64,000 nt of DNA from Syntrophomonadaceae bacterium (GCA_003554535.1 PWGT01000180.1:23492-87491); one strand, 5' to 3'. Positions 1-8,967 are shown, numbered from the stretch's first letter. Numbers and translations: made by a program. The notes: generated by a model from the sequence alone, not told the origin.

Positions 1-2
1 GC

Positions 3-623
3 CAGCCTGATCTGGGAACAGGTTTAGTAATAGCACTGGGAACCCTCCTGGTTATTGTTGTGGCCGGTATGCCTTTTAAGCATTTAATAGCTTTGGGAGG
101 TTTATCGGTTCCCGCAATTTTTGCCATGGCAATAAGCCAACCCTATCGATTGGAACGTCTTACTTCCTTCATAAACCCTTGGGCAGATCCTCAAGGGAGT
201 GGCTGGCATGTAATTCAGTCACTTTATGCCTTGGGCCCCGGGGGCTTGTTTGGGGTTGGCCTGGGGAGAAGCAGGCAAAAGCTTTATTATTTGCCAGAGC
301 CACACAATGATTTTATATTTGCTGTTATAGGTGAGGAACTGGGTTTTGCTGGTGCAGTTGCAGTCCTACTTCTTTTTTTCATTCTGGTTTGGAGGGGATT
401 AAAAGTGGCTTTATCAGCGCCTGATAGTTTTGGTAGTATGTTGGCAGCAGGAATTATTTTTATGATTGGTATTCAGGTTTTAATAAATGTAGGCGTGGTG
501 ACAGGTAGTTTGCCGGTGACTGGCTTAAACCTTCCTTTTGTAAGTGCGGGTGGAAGTTCCCTTTTCTTTAACCTTTGTGCAATAGGTATTTTACTGAATA
601 TATCCAGGCAGACTGTGCAGTAA
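3..623 (+). CDS. ftsW: FtsW-type peptidoglycan glycosyltransferase (C-terminal part)
   Basis: This is the last 206 codons of a SEDS-family polytopic membrane protein; the 5' end lies outside the window. The reading frame is open from base 3 and begins with QPDLGT, a signature of FtsW/RodA/SpoVE proteins. Near the C-terminus it has the family motif TGLNLPFVSAGGSS, and several hydrophobic segments lie between. FtsW polymerises lipid II at the septum with its partner class B penicillin-binding protein. The position directly before murG and murB matches the division/cell-wall cluster of Firmicutes. FtsW and SpoVE cannot be separated on this fragment; FtsW is preferred from context. Confidence 0.93.
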   Translation, partial: QPDLGTGLVIALGTLLVIVVAGMPFKHLIALGGLSVPAIFAMAISQPYRLERLTSFINPWADPQGSGWHVIQSLYALGPGGLFGVGLGRSRQKLYYLPEPHNDFIFAVIGEELGFAGAVAVLLLFFILVWRGLKVALSAPDSFGSMLAAGIIFMIGIQVLINVGVVTGSLPVTGLNLPFVSAGGSSLFFNLCAIGILLNISRQTVQ

Positions 624-657
624 ATTGATTGCAAAATTAACTGGAAAGGATATTTTT

Positions 658-1764
658 ATGCGAGTGTTAATTTGTGGTGGTGGAACTGGAGGGCATATAT
701 ATCCCGGGTTAGCATTGGCCCGATATTTATTAGATCAAGATAAAAATTCTCAAATATTGTTTGTAGGGACTAATAGGGGGCTGGAAACCAGAGTAATTCC
801 GCGAGCAGGTTTTAACCTGGAAGTTTTGCCGGTCCGTGCTTTTACAAAAAGCACCTTGCAAGATAAAACCACTACAGTTTTAGATCTATTTCGTAGCATC
901 AAGCAAGCCCGAGACATTATAAAAAATTTTAAACCCCAGGTAGTAGTTGGAACCGGGGGATATGCTGCTGCTCCAGTATGTGTTGCTTCTATCTTACAAC
1001 GCCTTCCTGTAATATTACATGAACAGAATGCTATCCCAGGTCGCACCAATAGGCTGCTGGGGTCGAAGGTGAGACGGATTTGTGTTTCTTTTTCTGATAC
1101 TCAAAAGTATTTTCCCCGGGAGCGTACAATTTTTACCGGGAATCCACGGGCCTCGGAGGTAGCTCATATTTCTAAGGAAGAGGGCAAAAAACGCTTAAAA
1201 GAGCTAGATCCGCAATTGAAAACCATGTTGGTTTTTGGAGGTAGCCAGGGAGCTAAAAGGCTCAACCAGGTAATGGTGGAGTTTATTAGAAAAAAAACTA
1301 TCCCCTTGGGATATCAAATTCTTTATATTACAGGAGAATTGTATTATGATGAAATAATAAGCGAGCTAAAAGAAACGGATACAAATAGATTAATAATAAA
1401 ACCTTATCTAGATGATATGCCTGCAGCAATGGCGGCTTCTGATATTGCTATTACACGTGCTGGAGCTACAGCTATTGCGGAGTTAACAGCTATTGGGCTG
1501 CCGGCTATACTGGTGCCTTCTCCCAATGTAGCGCATAACCATCAGTACTATAATGCTCTTATGTTGGAAAACAATGGAGCAGCTAAAATAATAGAAGAAA
1601 AAGATTTTACCCAAGCCTATCTTTCAGAGCAACTAGAAAAAATATTGGGCGATCCGGGATTGATGGAAAAAATGGCACTTCAGAGCAAAAATCTGGGTAT
1701 GACTGATGCTGCAGGAAAAATGTATGAATGTATTAAAAATGAAGTTTTTGGTAACCACAAATAG
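658..1764 (+). CDS. murG: UDP-GlcNAc:lipid I N-acetylglucosaminyltransferase MurG
   Basis: MurG adds GlcNAc to undecaprenyl-PP-MurNAc-pentapeptide (lipid I) on the inner membrane face to make lipid II. The 368-residue product starts with the glycine-rich loop GGGTGGH (residues 7-13) of GT28 glycosyltransferases. It has HEQNAIPGRTNR near residue 120, GGSQGAKRLN near 193 and the UDP-GlcNAc-site region ITRAGATAIAEL. The frame is open from 625, but ATG 658 is chosen because GGAAAGGA sits about 8 bases upstream and family members start MRVLI. It follows ftsW by 34 bases and is probably in the same operon. Confidence 0.97.
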   Translation: MRVLICGGGTGGHIYPGLALARYLLDQDKNSQILFVGTNRGLETRVIPRAGFNLEVLPVRAFTKSTLQDKTTTVLDLFRSIKQARDIIKNFKPQVVVGTGGYAAAPVCVASILQRLPVILHEQNAIPGRTNRLLGSKVRRICVSFSDTQKYFPRERTIFTGNPRASEVAHISKEEGKKRLKELDPQLKTMLVFGGSQGAKRLNQVMVEFIRKKTIPLGYQILYITGELYYDEIISELKETDTNRLIIKPYLDDMPAAMAASDIAITRAGATAIAELTAIGLPAILVPSPNVAHNHQYYNALMLENNGAAKIIEEKDFTQAYLSEQLEKILGDPGLMEKMALQSKNLGMTDAAGKMYECIKNEVFGNHK

Positions 1765-1805
1765 ATTTGAATAGTTTCCAACTTCTTTAAGGGAGTCAAT
1801 AAACA

Positions 1806-2702
1806 ATGATTTCTTCAGAACTTGCCAATATTCTTGAATATGAACCTTTGAAAAATGTACCCATGAATGAATACACCTCATTTAGGGTAGGCGGAAAAGT
1901 AGATTACCTTTTTAGGCCGGTAAATACTGAAGAACTAAAATTGATTTTAAAACAATTGAAAGCCAACCAACTTCCTTTTTTTATTTTGGGTAGAGGCACT
2001 AATTTGCTCATAAAAGACGGCGGTTTTCGTGGAGCTGCTATATTAATGAGCGAAGGATTTAATCATATTGAACAAAAAGGAAAGTATATTTTAGCCGGGG
2101 CAGGCATTTCCTTGCCGGCTTTGTCTAAAGCAGCCGCGGAAGGAGGATTGAGTGGCTTAGAGTTCGCTTCAGGCATACCTGGATCTTTAGGCGGTGCTTT
2201 GATCATGAACGCCGGAGCTTACGGTGCTTGCCTGGCAAATCTGGTTAATGAGGTGAAGATAATTGATTATGAAGGTGAAGAAATTAAGTTAGCTAAAGAA
2301 CATATAAATTTTGGCTATCGTTATTCCAGTCTTAAAAATGAGAAAGGAATAATAGTGGAATCATTACTTGCCTTGCAAGAAGATGATCCCGAATGTATTA
2401 AGGAACGTATGGAAAGCTATCTTAATCAAAGGAAAAGAAAACACCCTTGTTTGCCCAGTGCAGGAAGTGTGTTTCAAAATGAACCTGAAGTTCCTGCCGG
2501 TAAGTTAATTGAAGAGGCTGGTGGGAAGGGTTTAAAAGTAGGAAGAGCTATGGTTTCATATGAGCATGCTAACTTTATTGTTAATACAGGTGGAGCAACT
2601 GCTGCTCAAATTATAGAACTGATTCATAAAGTTAAACAAAAAGTTTGGCAATATCATGGAATAGAACTTAAAATGGAGGTAGAAATATTGGGAGAAGAAT
2701 GA
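1806..2702 (+). CDS. murB: UDP-N-acetylmuramate dehydrogenase MurB
   Basis: This FAD-dependent cytoplasmic enzyme reduces UDP-GlcNAc-enolpyruvate to UDP-MurNAc with NADPH. The 298-residue length is normal. Visible motifs are YTSFRVGG (about residue 23), GRGTNLLI, the FAD-site segment ASGIPGSLGG followed by MNAGAYG, and AGSVFQNE, which carries the catalytic serine that protonates the substrate. ATG 1806 follows AAGGGAG. In many Firmicutes murB is followed by divIB (ftsQ). Here it is followed by 256 non-coding bases and then ftsA. Confidence 0.97.
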   Translation: MISSELANILEYEPLKNVPMNEYTSFRVGGKVDYLFRPVNTEELKLILKQLKANQLPFFILGRGTNLLIKDGGFRGAAILMSEGFNHIEQKGKYILAGAGISLPALSKAAAEGGLSGLEFASGIPGSLGGALIMNAGAYGACLANLVNEVKIIDYEGEEIKLAKEHINFGYRYSSLKNEKGIIVESLLALQEDDPECIKERMESYLNQRKRKHPCLPSAGSVFQNEPEVPAGKLIEEAGGKGLKVGRAMVSYEHANFIVNTGGATAAQIIELIHKVKQKVWQYHGIELKMEVEILGEE

Positions 2703-2964
2703 TATTATAACTTGGTAAGTGAAAGTAAATAACTTCTATTAATTATTGAGATGTATCTTTCGTTAAAAATTTAGATTTTTTAATATATTAGTGATCATGG
2801 CTGGGAAATATAGCTATATAATGGATAAAAAGATTAAGAGTATGGTAAAAAATTAATATCTGAAAAAGGAAAATAAAATTTATTGTTGAATTTTAACTGT
2901 GAAGTGTGAATTTAGCACCATACAGTTATAGAGGAAAAGAAGCAGCGCATATGGGGGTGTGGGG

Positions 2965-4206
2965 TTGAAACAGAGAGATGCAGTAGTAGGGCTAGATATA
3001 GGAACTTCTCATGTTCGAGTCGTAGTAGGTGAGTACAGGCCAGACGGATCTATAAACATTATAGGAGTAGGAATAAGCCCTTCCGAAGGAATGAAAAAAG
3101 GTTTTGTCACAGATCTTGACCAGACCATAGAATCTATAGGACAAGCAGTAGAAGAAGCAGAGCGGATGGCAGGCGTTAAAATTAGCTCTGCTTTCGTAAG
3201 TTTAGTTGGATTAAACGTAGAGCTTATAAGAAACCGGGGAGTAGTGGCAGTAACATCGGAAGATCGGGAAATAAGAGAAGACGATGTAGCAAGGGCCCTG
3301 GAGGCTACCAAGGTAATTGCTTTGCCCACTGATAGGGAGATTGTAGAAGTAATACCCAGAGAGTACATAGTAGATGGTTATGATGGCATCAAAGATCCGG
3401 TTGGAATGCTGGGCGTAAGGTTGGAAGTAGATGCCATGATTGTCACTGCATCTACAACATACATGCAAAATTTGTTGCGTTGTGTTAAAAGAGCTGGCAT
3501 AGAAGTAGAGGGAATCGTCCTTCAATCTTTTGCTAATGGCGAAATTACTTTGACCCCTGATGAGAAACATCTGGGTGTTTTTGTGATGGATGTGGGTGGA
3601 GGCACCACGGAGATAGCTTACTTTAGAAATGGAGTATTACAAGAATTATCTGTTCTTCCTATTGGAGGCGATCATATCACGAATGATCTTTCCATAGGCC
3701 TACATACCAGTTACTATGCGGCTGAAAATTTAAAGATAGAATATGGCTGTGCTTTAGAAGAAAAAGCTGATACTGAAGAAAAGATTGAAATTATAACTGT
3801 GGGAGGTAAGGAAAAGCAAAGAGTCTCCAAAAAGGAACTGGCAAATTACATTGGCCCAAGAGTTCAAGAAATTTTACATTTTGCCAGGAACGAGATGTCC
3901 CGTATGGAAGGTAGCGAAGATTTGGTGTCCGGAGTGGTGCTAACCGGGGGAGTGTCTCTAATGGAAGGTTTTGTGGAAACTGCCGAGAATATTATAGGAA
4001 CTTCCATCAGGGTAGGAGAGCCTCAACTGGTAGGAGTTCAAAGCCCCCTCTACACAACTGCAGTAGGAATGATTTATTATGTATTTAGAAATAACCCCGG
4101 GGTAGGGGTTGGTGTTGGAGAAAACAAAGCAAAAAATAATCCAGATAACTTTTTTACCCGGTTGTGGCAAAGAATTCAAGCATGGTTCAATGAGATTTTT
4201 GAGTGA
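2965..4206 (+). CDS. ftsA: Cell division protein FtsA
   Basis: FtsA is an actin-fold ATPase that tethers FtsZ filaments to the membrane and recruits divisome proteins. The product of about 413 residues starts at the phosphate-1 loop VGLDIGTSHVRV, has the phosphate-2 loop VMDVGGGTTEIAY and the adenosine motif LTGGVSLMEG. It ends in an amphipathic tail (LWQRIQAWFNEIF) that serves as the membrane-targeting helix. TTG 2965 is preferred because GGGGGTG lies 6-7 bases upstream; GTG 2959 in the same frame is too close to any Shine-Dalgarno sequence. ftsZ follows after 22 bases. Confidence 0.96.
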   Translation: MKQRDAVVGLDIGTSHVRVVVGEYRPDGSINIIGVGISPSEGMKKGFVTDLDQTIESIGQAVEEAERMAGVKISSAFVSLVGLNVELIRNRGVVAVTSEDREIREDDVARALEATKVIALPTDREIVEVIPREYIVDGYDGIKDPVGMLGVRLEVDAMIVTASTTYMQNLLRCVKRAGIEVEGIVLQSFANGEITLTPDEKHLGVFVMDVGGGTTEIAYFRNGVLQELSVLPIGGDHITNDLSIGLHTSYYAAENLKIEYGCALEEKADTEEKIEIITVGGKEKQRVSKKELANYIGPRVQEILHFARNEMSRMEGSEDLVSGVVLTGGVSLMEGFVETAENIIGTSIRVGEPQLVGVQSPLYTTAVGMIYYVFRNNPGVGVGVGENKAKNNPDNFFTRLWQRIQAWFNEIFE

Positions 4207-4228
4207 ATTTTCATAAGGAGGGTTTTTA

Positions 4229-5299
4229 TTGATAGAATTTGATATCGAGATGGAGCATTTTGCAAACATTAAGGTCGTGGGTGTTGGCGGAGGAGGAAGC
4301 AATGCAATTAACCGGATGATTGGAGCTGGCCTTAAAGGTGTTGATTTCATTGCAGTAAATACAGATGCTCAAGCGTTATTTTTGACTAAGGCAAGCACTA
4401 AAATTCAAATAGGACAAGATCTCACCAAGGGGCTTGGCGCCGGTGCTGATCCCGATATTGGTAGAAGGGCTGCTGAAGAAAGCCAGGATCAGGTACGTGA
4501 AGCATTAAAAGGTGCGGACATGGTTTTTATTACTGCCGGAATGGGTGGTGGTACAGGAACGGGTTCCGCGCCTATAATTGCGGAAATTGCACGTGAGCAA
4601 GGCGCATTGACTGTAGGAGTTGTGACTAAACCTTTCCCGTTTGAACTTCGCAAGCGTCAGTCGCAAGCTGAAGAAGGGATCAAACAGTTGAAGGAAAAGG
4701 TAGACACCCTTATTGTTATTCCCAATGAACGGTTGTTACAAATAGCAGATAAGCGGACTTCTATTCTAGAAGCTTTTGAAATGGTTGATGATGTATTGCG
4801 TCAAGGAGTTCAAGGCATTTCGGATCTAATTACTGTGCCTGGTATTATTAACCTCGATTTTGCTGATGTAAAAACCATTATGTCTGAAACAGGAAGTGCT
4901 TTAATGGGTGTTGGGGTTTCCAGTGAGGATTCAAGGGCAGCTGAAGCAGCTGAAAGTGCTACCACCAGTCCTCTGCTGGAGACAACTATTGATGGAGCCA
5001 GGGGAGTATTGATCAATATAACCGGTGGAGAAAGCCTGGGGTTGTATGAAATAAATGAAGCGGCTGATATCGTTTCCGGAAAAGCTGCAGATGATGCTCA
5101 TATTATTTTTGGAGCAGTAATCGATGAAACAATGGGGGATGAAGTAAGGGTTACGGTGATAGCCACTGGTTTTGACCAGAAAGGCTCTAAGCGAGAAAGA
5201 GAAAATGTAGTAGAAGCTAATTTCCGTAAAGCTCAATTTACCGATGAAAATGATATAGATACACCGGCGTTTATGCGTCGCCAGAAGAATGAAGAATAA
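4229..5299 (+). CDS. ftsZ: Cell division GTPase FtsZ
   Basis: This is the tubulin homologue that forms the cytokinetic ring. In 356 residues it shows [15 protein letters not shown] (about residues 17-31), the GTP signature [10 protein letters not shown] (about 107-116) and the T7 region [11 protein letters not shown]. It ends with [10 protein letters not shown], the C-terminal peptide that contacts FtsA or other tethers. TTG 4229 is the start: AAGGAGGG is 7 bases upstream and no other in-frame start precedes the conserved region. The variable linker before the C-terminal peptide is short. A hairpin terminator follows. Confidence 0.98.
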   Translation: MIEFDIEMEHFANIKVVGVGGGGSNAINRMIGAGLKGVDFIAVNTDAQALFLTKASTKIQIGQDLTKGLGAGADPDIGRRAAEESQDQVREALKGADMVFITAGMGGGTGTGSAPIIAEIAREQGALTVGVVTKPFPFELRKRQSQAEEGIKQLKEKVDTLIVIPNERLLQIADKRTSILEAFEMVDDVLRQGVQGISDLITVPGIINLDFADVKTIMSETGSALMGVGVSSEDSRAAEAAESATTSPLLETTIDGARGVLINITGGESLGLYEINEAADIVSGKAADDAHIIFGAVIDETMGDEVRVTVIATGFDQKGSKRERENVVEANFRKAQFTDENDIDTPAFMRRQKNEE

Positions 5300-5374
5300 A
5301 AAATACCTTTGCTGAGCTATCAATTAAAATGATATTTGGGGTTTTAGAATAATTATCTTTAGAAATTTATCAAT

Positions 5375-5405
5375 AAAAGGCTAATTTAGCCTTTTATTTT
5401 TTTTG
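5375..5405 (+). terminator. Rho-independent terminator after ftsZ
   Basis: AAAAGGCTA (5375-5383) pairs perfectly with TAGCCTTTT (5387-5395) across a 3-base loop and is followed by a T-rich run to 5404. It closes the ftsW-ftsZ transcription unit ahead of spoIIGA. Confidence 0.8.
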
Positions 5406-5420
5406 TACAGGGAGCAAACT

Positions 5421-5453
5421 CTGACAAATTACAGGGGTTATATCAGTTATAAT
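5421..5453 (+). promoter_or_regulatory. Candidate Spo0A-dependent promoter of spoIIGA-sigE
   Basis: A -35-like CTGACA (5421-5426) and a perfect -10 TATAAT (5448-5453) are separated by 21 bases, too far for ordinary sigma-A use. The Bacillus subtilis spoIIG promoter is known for a similar 22-base spacing that is activated by Spo0A. TGACAAA (5422-5428), overlapping the -35, resembles the 0A box TGTCGAA at 5 of 7 positions. The assignment rests on this architecture and on position 63 bases before spoIIGA; Spo0A binding is inferred. Confidence 0.5.
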
Positions 5454-5515
5454 CATCATACTTGAAAAGAAGATTTCATAAAAATAAGACAAGTCATATG
5501 CAAGGAGAAATTGTA

Positions 5516-6391
5516 ATGTATCTGGATTTATTAGTCATTATAAACATAAGCATGAATTACTCTTTATTGTTTTTAATAACAAAGCTTGTAAATCGCCATA
5601 ACCCATGGTACCGCCTTTTGCTGGGAGCAATTGCAGGTATGTTGCCTCTTCTGTTACTGTGCTTTGTTTCAATATCTCCTGGGTGGACAGCTATTATTAT
5701 GATTATTACTCCACTTTTTATGGTTGGACTGGTATTTTTCCCGTTGAAAGGAAAAGAGTTTCTGGCAATGAGTGCTCTTCTGTTTTTGGTATCTTTTGTA
5801 GTTTGTGGCATATCAGAAATTATATTGAATGTTCAATTAGTTAATTTAACAGCTGACAAGCCTGTTTTTTTAGTTTGGTTGTTATTTGTTTGTTTTCTCA
5901 TTGGGATTCTTACAAGATATTTTAAAGCTTACTTAAGTGATAAATATTGGGAAGGTTTTTTAAAGGCCAAGATCCAGCTAACTATTGAAGGGAATGCCCA
6001 TGTAATAGAAGGATACCTGGATACTGGCAATAGAGTAAAAGAGCCTTTTAACCAAAAGCCAGTGATTATTGCCAGCTGGCAGAGTTTGTCTAAAGTCATA
6101 CCTCCTCCGGTAGGACAGTTATTAAAAAGCAACCTGGATCCGGTGAGTATTATGGAATCCATAAAAGATCCTTCTGTTTTGCGCCGGTTTTATCTCATTC
6201 CTTTTAACGGGATAGGAGGGGAGAGAGATTTAATGTTGGGATTTTATCCGGATAACATTCAACTTGTCCAGGAAGGACAAGTTAAAGATTTGAGAGCTAA
6301 AGTTGCAGTAGGAATTTACAAAGATGATTTTGAAAGGGTGGAAAACTTTGAGGCGCTGATACCTCCTGAGGTTTTACAAATGGTGGGTTAA
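5516..6391 (+). CDS. spoIIGA: Sporulation sigma-E processing peptidase SpoIIGA
   Basis: SpoIIGA is a membrane aspartic protease that removes the pro-sequence from pro-sigma-E in the mother cell after a forespore signal. The 291-residue protein has five hydrophobic segments in its N-terminal half. A cytosolic C-terminal half follows, with DTGN in GYLDTGNRVKEP near residue 168; this is the retropepsin-like active-site motif of the family. ATG 5516 has AAGGAG 8 bases upstream and places the N-terminus at a membrane segment. It is immediately followed by its substrate gene sigE. Confidence 0.93.
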   Translation: MYLDLLVIINISMNYSLLFLITKLVNRHNPWYRLLLGAIAGMLPLLLLCFVSISPGWTAIIMIITPLFMVGLVFFPLKGKEFLAMSALLFLVSFVVCGISEIILNVQLVNLTADKPVFLVWLLFVCFLIGILTRYFKAYLSDKYWEGFLKAKIQLTIEGNAHVIEGYLDTGNRVKEPFNQKPVIIASWQSLSKVIPPPVGQLLKSNLDPVSIMESIKDPSVLRRFYLIPFNGIGGERDLMLGFYPDNIQLVQEGQVKDLRAKVAVGIYKDDFERVENFEALIPPEVLQMVG

Positions 6392-6415
6392 AAAAATTAG
6401 ATGGGGGTGGAAAGT

Positions 6416-7150
6416 TTGAAAAAAAAATTTAAAGTTTTATCTATGCAGGTAAGAATTTTGTTATACCGTTTATTTTCGTGGAAAAAAATAAATTATTCTC
6501 GCTATTTGTTCTATGTAAATAATAGCGAAACGTTACCGTCTCCTTTAAGCTATGAAGAAGAAAGCCAGTTATTATCAAAGCTAAAAGAAGGTGATAACTC
6601 GGTTCGTCCGGTGTTAATAGAGAGAAATCTGCGGTTGGTAGTTTATATTGCCCGCAAATTTGAAAATACCGGGGTAAATATAGATGATTTAGCTTCGATT
6701 GGCACTATCGGCTTGATAAAAGCTGTGAACACATTTGATCCTCATAAAAATATAAAACTTGCTACTTATGCTTCGAAATGTATTGAAAACGAAATTTTGA
6801 TGTTTTTAAGGCGTAATCACAAAATAAAATGGGAGGTATCTTTTGATGAGCCTCTTAATGTTGATTGGGATGGAAACGAACTGCTCTTGTCGGATGTTCT
6901 GGGGACAGAGGGGGATTTAATAGTAAAGAGTATTGAAAAAGAAATTGAAAAGAAACTTCTATATATGGCAATAGAAAAGCTAAGTTATCGGGAAAGAAGG
7001 ATAATGGAACTTCGGTTTGGCCTGGGAAGCGAAACTGAAAAGACCCAAAAAGAAGTAGCGCAACTGATGGGAATCTCTCAATCTTATATATCCCGTTTAG
7101 AGAAAAGGATTATAAAGAGACTCCATAAAGAGATAAAAAAAATGGAATAG
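6416..7150 (+). CDS. sigE: Sporulation sigma factor sigma-E (pro-form)
   Basis: Mother-cell-specific sigma factor made as an inactive precursor. The 244-residue protein has a basic, hydrophobic N-terminal pro-region (about the first 30 residues), region 2 with [16 protein letters not shown] and the adjacent [14 protein letters not shown], and region 4 with the helix-turn-helix [19 protein letters not shown]. The match to the Bacillus protein is close throughout. TTG 6416 is preferred over ATG 6401 because GGGGGTGG lies just before it and would overlap the earlier start. It is probably translated from the spoIIGA transcript. Confidence 0.95.
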   Translation: MKKKFKVLSMQVRILLYRLFSWKKINYSRYLFYVNNSETLPSPLSYEEESQLLSKLKEGDNSVRPVLIERNLRLVVYIARKFENTGVNIDDLASIGTIGLIKAVNTFDPHKNIKLATYASKCIENEILMFLRRNHKIKWEVSFDEPLNVDWDGNELLLSDVLGTEGDLIVKSIEKEIEKKLLYMAIEKLSYRERRIMELRFGLGSETEKTQKEVAQLMGISQSYISRLEKRIIKRLHKEIKKME

Positions 7151-7180
7151 CCTGATGAATAGTTACCTCCGGGATATCCA

Positions 7181-7208
7181 GTATAAAAAAAGTGTGAGGG
7201 GAAATAAT
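7181..7208 (+). promoter_or_regulatory. Candidate sigma-F (or sigma-G) promoter of sigG
   Basis: GTATA (7181-7185) is followed 14 bases later by GGAAATAAT (7200-7208). This fits the forespore sigma-F pattern GYATA and GGnnAnAnT with nearly standard spacing. It lies 36 bases before the sigG start. Bacillus spoIIIG is transcribed by sigma-F, which agrees with this site. The call is from consensus matching only. Confidence 0.6.
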
Positions 7209-7244
7209 TAGAATGATTCCTTAAATCAACGGAGGTAATCGAAG

Positions 7245-8015
7245 ATGAACAAAGTAGAAATCTGTGGAGTAAATACTTCGAAACTACCAGTGCTTTCTAA
7301 TAAAGAGATGCGAAAGCTTTTTGATAGAATGCACCAACAAGATCAAGAGGCCAGAGAGCTCTTAATTAAGGGGAATTTAAGGTTAGTACTTTCCGTTATA
7401 CAAAGGTTTAACAATAGAGGGGAAAATGTAGATGATCTATTCCAGGTAGGTTGCATAGGCTTGATAAAAGCCATTGATAATTTTGATCTTGATCAAAATG
7501 TAAAGTTTTCTACGTATGCTGTTCCCATGATTATTGGAGAAATAAGAAGATACTTACGAGATAACAATCCCATTCGGGTTAGCCGTTCTTTGAGGGATAT
7601 TGCATATAAAGTATTGCAGGTAAGAGATAACCTGGCAAACAAGCTTTCACGTGAACCCTCCATAGAGGAGATAGCCACGGAACTCAATCTTTCCCGGGAA
7701 GATATTGTCTTTGCCCTGGACGCAATACAAGAACCGGTTTCTCTATTTGAGCCAATATACCATGATGGTGGTGATCCTATCTATGTGATGGATCAAATTA
7801 GCGATGAAAAAAATAAAGATGATAAATGGTTGGCTGATTTGGCTATTAAAGAAGCAATAACCAGGTTAAATGACAGGGAAAAACTTATACTAACAATGAG
7901 ATTCTATCGTGGAAAAACCCAGATGGAAGTTGCGGAAGAGATTGGAATTTCCCAGGCGCAGGTTTCCCGCTTGGAAAAAGCAGCTTTGGGTTATTTACGA
8001 AAACAAATAAATTAA
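7245..8015 (+). CDS. sigG: Sporulation sigma factor sigma-G
   Basis: Late forespore-specific sigma factor. The 256-residue protein opens with MNKVEICGVNTSKLPVL, typical of sigma-G. It continues with region 2 (GNLRLVLSVIQRFNNRG, then QVGCIGLIKAIDNFD), the region 3 segment LSREPSIEEIATEL and the region 4 helix-turn-helix VAEEIGISQAQVSRLEKAA. ATG 7245 follows GGAGGT at 8 bases. It lies after sigE with its own forespore-type promoter in the gap, the usual Firmicutes order spoIIGA-sigE-sigG. Confidence 0.96.
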   Translation: MNKVEICGVNTSKLPVLSNKEMRKLFDRMHQQDQEARELLIKGNLRLVLSVIQRFNNRGENVDDLFQVGCIGLIKAIDNFDLDQNVKFSTYAVPMIIGEIRRYLRDNNPIRVSRSLRDIAYKVLQVRDNLANKLSREPSIEEIATELNLSREDIVFALDAIQEPVSLFEPIYHDGGDPIYVMDQISDEKNKDDKWLADLAIKEAITRLNDREKLILTMRFYRGKTQMEVAEEIGISQAQVSRLEKAALGYLRKQIN

Positions 8016-8106
8016 ATTGAAGTTAGAAACGGTTTTTTTTCGAGCCTATCTAGCTAATGATTTCTAAATAAATTTTAAAAATATTTTAAGAAGGGGGAAG
8101 AGGTGG

Positions 8107-8358
8107 ATGATTAAAATATCGGAATTAAAAAACAGAGATGTGGTAAATATAAACGATGGCCGCCGACTGGGTGTTGTTGGTGATCTGGACGTAGATTTAG
8201 AAAAAGGCATAGTTAATTCAATTATTATTCCAGTGCATAAGGGATTTTTATTTAAATTTTCTGCGCCCAAAGAATATATAATATCCTGGCAGAAAATTGT
8301 GAAATTAGGCATAGATACGATTTTGGTGGATTATCCGCTAGATATTTACAATAAATAA
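8107..8358 (+). CDS. ylmC: YlmC/YmxH-family PRC-barrel sporulation protein
   Basis: This 83-residue protein has one PRC-barrel domain (start ISELKNRDVVNINDGRRLG, then a hydrophobic core ending with a trailing YPLDIY). YlmC/YmxH proteins are short and accumulate in sporulation gene neighbourhoods, often directly after sigG as here; their biochemical role is unknown. ATG 8107 has GAGGTGG immediately upstream. Its last bases precede the nrdR promoter, so transcription probably comes from the sigG side. Confidence 0.85.
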   Translation: MIKISELKNRDVVNINDGRRLGVVGDLDVDLEKGIVNSIIIPVHKGFLFKFSAPKEYIISWQKIVKLGIDTILVDYPLDIYNK

Positions 8359-8382
8359 ACTATATTAGCTTCTCAGTCACTC

Positions 8383-8433
8383 TTTACAATCTATATATTG
8401 TGTAATATAATCCTTCTATATAACAATATATAG
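8383..8433 (+). promoter_or_regulatory. nrdR-nrdDG promoter with two NrdR boxes
   Basis: A sigma-A promoter is visible: TTTACA (8383-8388), 17-base spacer, TATAAT (8406-8411). Two sequences match the core of the NrdR box (CwAtATaTwG) perfectly: CTATATATTG (8391-8400), between -35 and -10, and CAATATATAG (8424-8433), just past the transcription start. Their starts are 33 bases apart, about three helical turns, as expected for paired NrdR sites. The first site also keeps the 3' GTGT flank. This predicts repression of nrdR and the downstream reductase genes by NrdR when dATP is high. Confidence 0.85.
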
Positions 8434-8445
8434 GGGGTTTGATAG

Positions 8446-8916
8446 ATGAAATGTCCTTTTTGCGGAAGTCTTGAAACAAGGGTAGCAGACTCCCGCGTAG
8501 TTGAGGATAATAAAGTAGTAAAGCGTCGCCGTGAATGTGGTGGGTGTGAGAAAAGGTTCACTACCATGGAAAAAGCAGAAGAAGATCCCATAATAGTAGT
8601 AAAGCGGGATGGAAGGCGGGAAGTGTTTGATGGTAGCAAAATACTTGCTGGCTTGCTCCGTGCCAGTGAGAAAAGAAACATCTCTTTAACCACTTTAGAG
8701 AATCTGGTAGAAGAATTAGAGCAAGAACTAAGAAGGCGAGATTTGAAAGAAGTGGTTACTGAGCAAATAGGGGACATTCTTTTAAACAAGCTGCGCAAGT
8801 TAGATGAAGTTGCTTATGTGCGCTTTGCCTCCGTATTTCGCAAGTTTCAGGATATAGATTCATTTAAGGAAGAATTAGAAAAAATGATTGTCACCAGAGA
8901 TGCGGAGGAAAGTTAA
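8446..8916 (+). CDS. nrdR: Transcriptional repressor NrdR
   Basis: NrdR is the global repressor of ribonucleotide reductase operons. The 156-residue protein has an N-terminal zinc ribbon (MKCPFC then RRRECGGCEKRF, four cysteines) and an ATP-cone domain (VVKRDGRREVFDGSKI onward) that senses ATP/dATP. Length and domain order are standard. ATG 8446 follows AGGGGG. It lies directly before nrdD and nrdG, and its own promoter carries two NrdR boxes, so it should control itself together with the reductase it precedes. Confidence 0.97.
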   Translation: MKCPFCGSLETRVADSRVVEDNKVVKRRRECGGCEKRFTTMEKAEEDPIIVVKRDGRREVFDGSKILAGLLRASEKRNISLTTLENLVEELEQELRRRDLKEVVTEQIGDILLNKLRKLDEVAYVRFASVFRKFQDIDSFKEELEKMIVTRDAEES

Positions 8917-8967
8917 TGATTAATTTTTTAAATTTCAATAAATACCGATAAGGGGGATTTGGGTAAT

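Noticed and set aside
2797..2856. A 19-codon frame (ATGGCTGGG...) in the murB-ftsA gap
   Set aside because: No ribosome site, no recognisable features and far too short to be DivIB; treated as chance.
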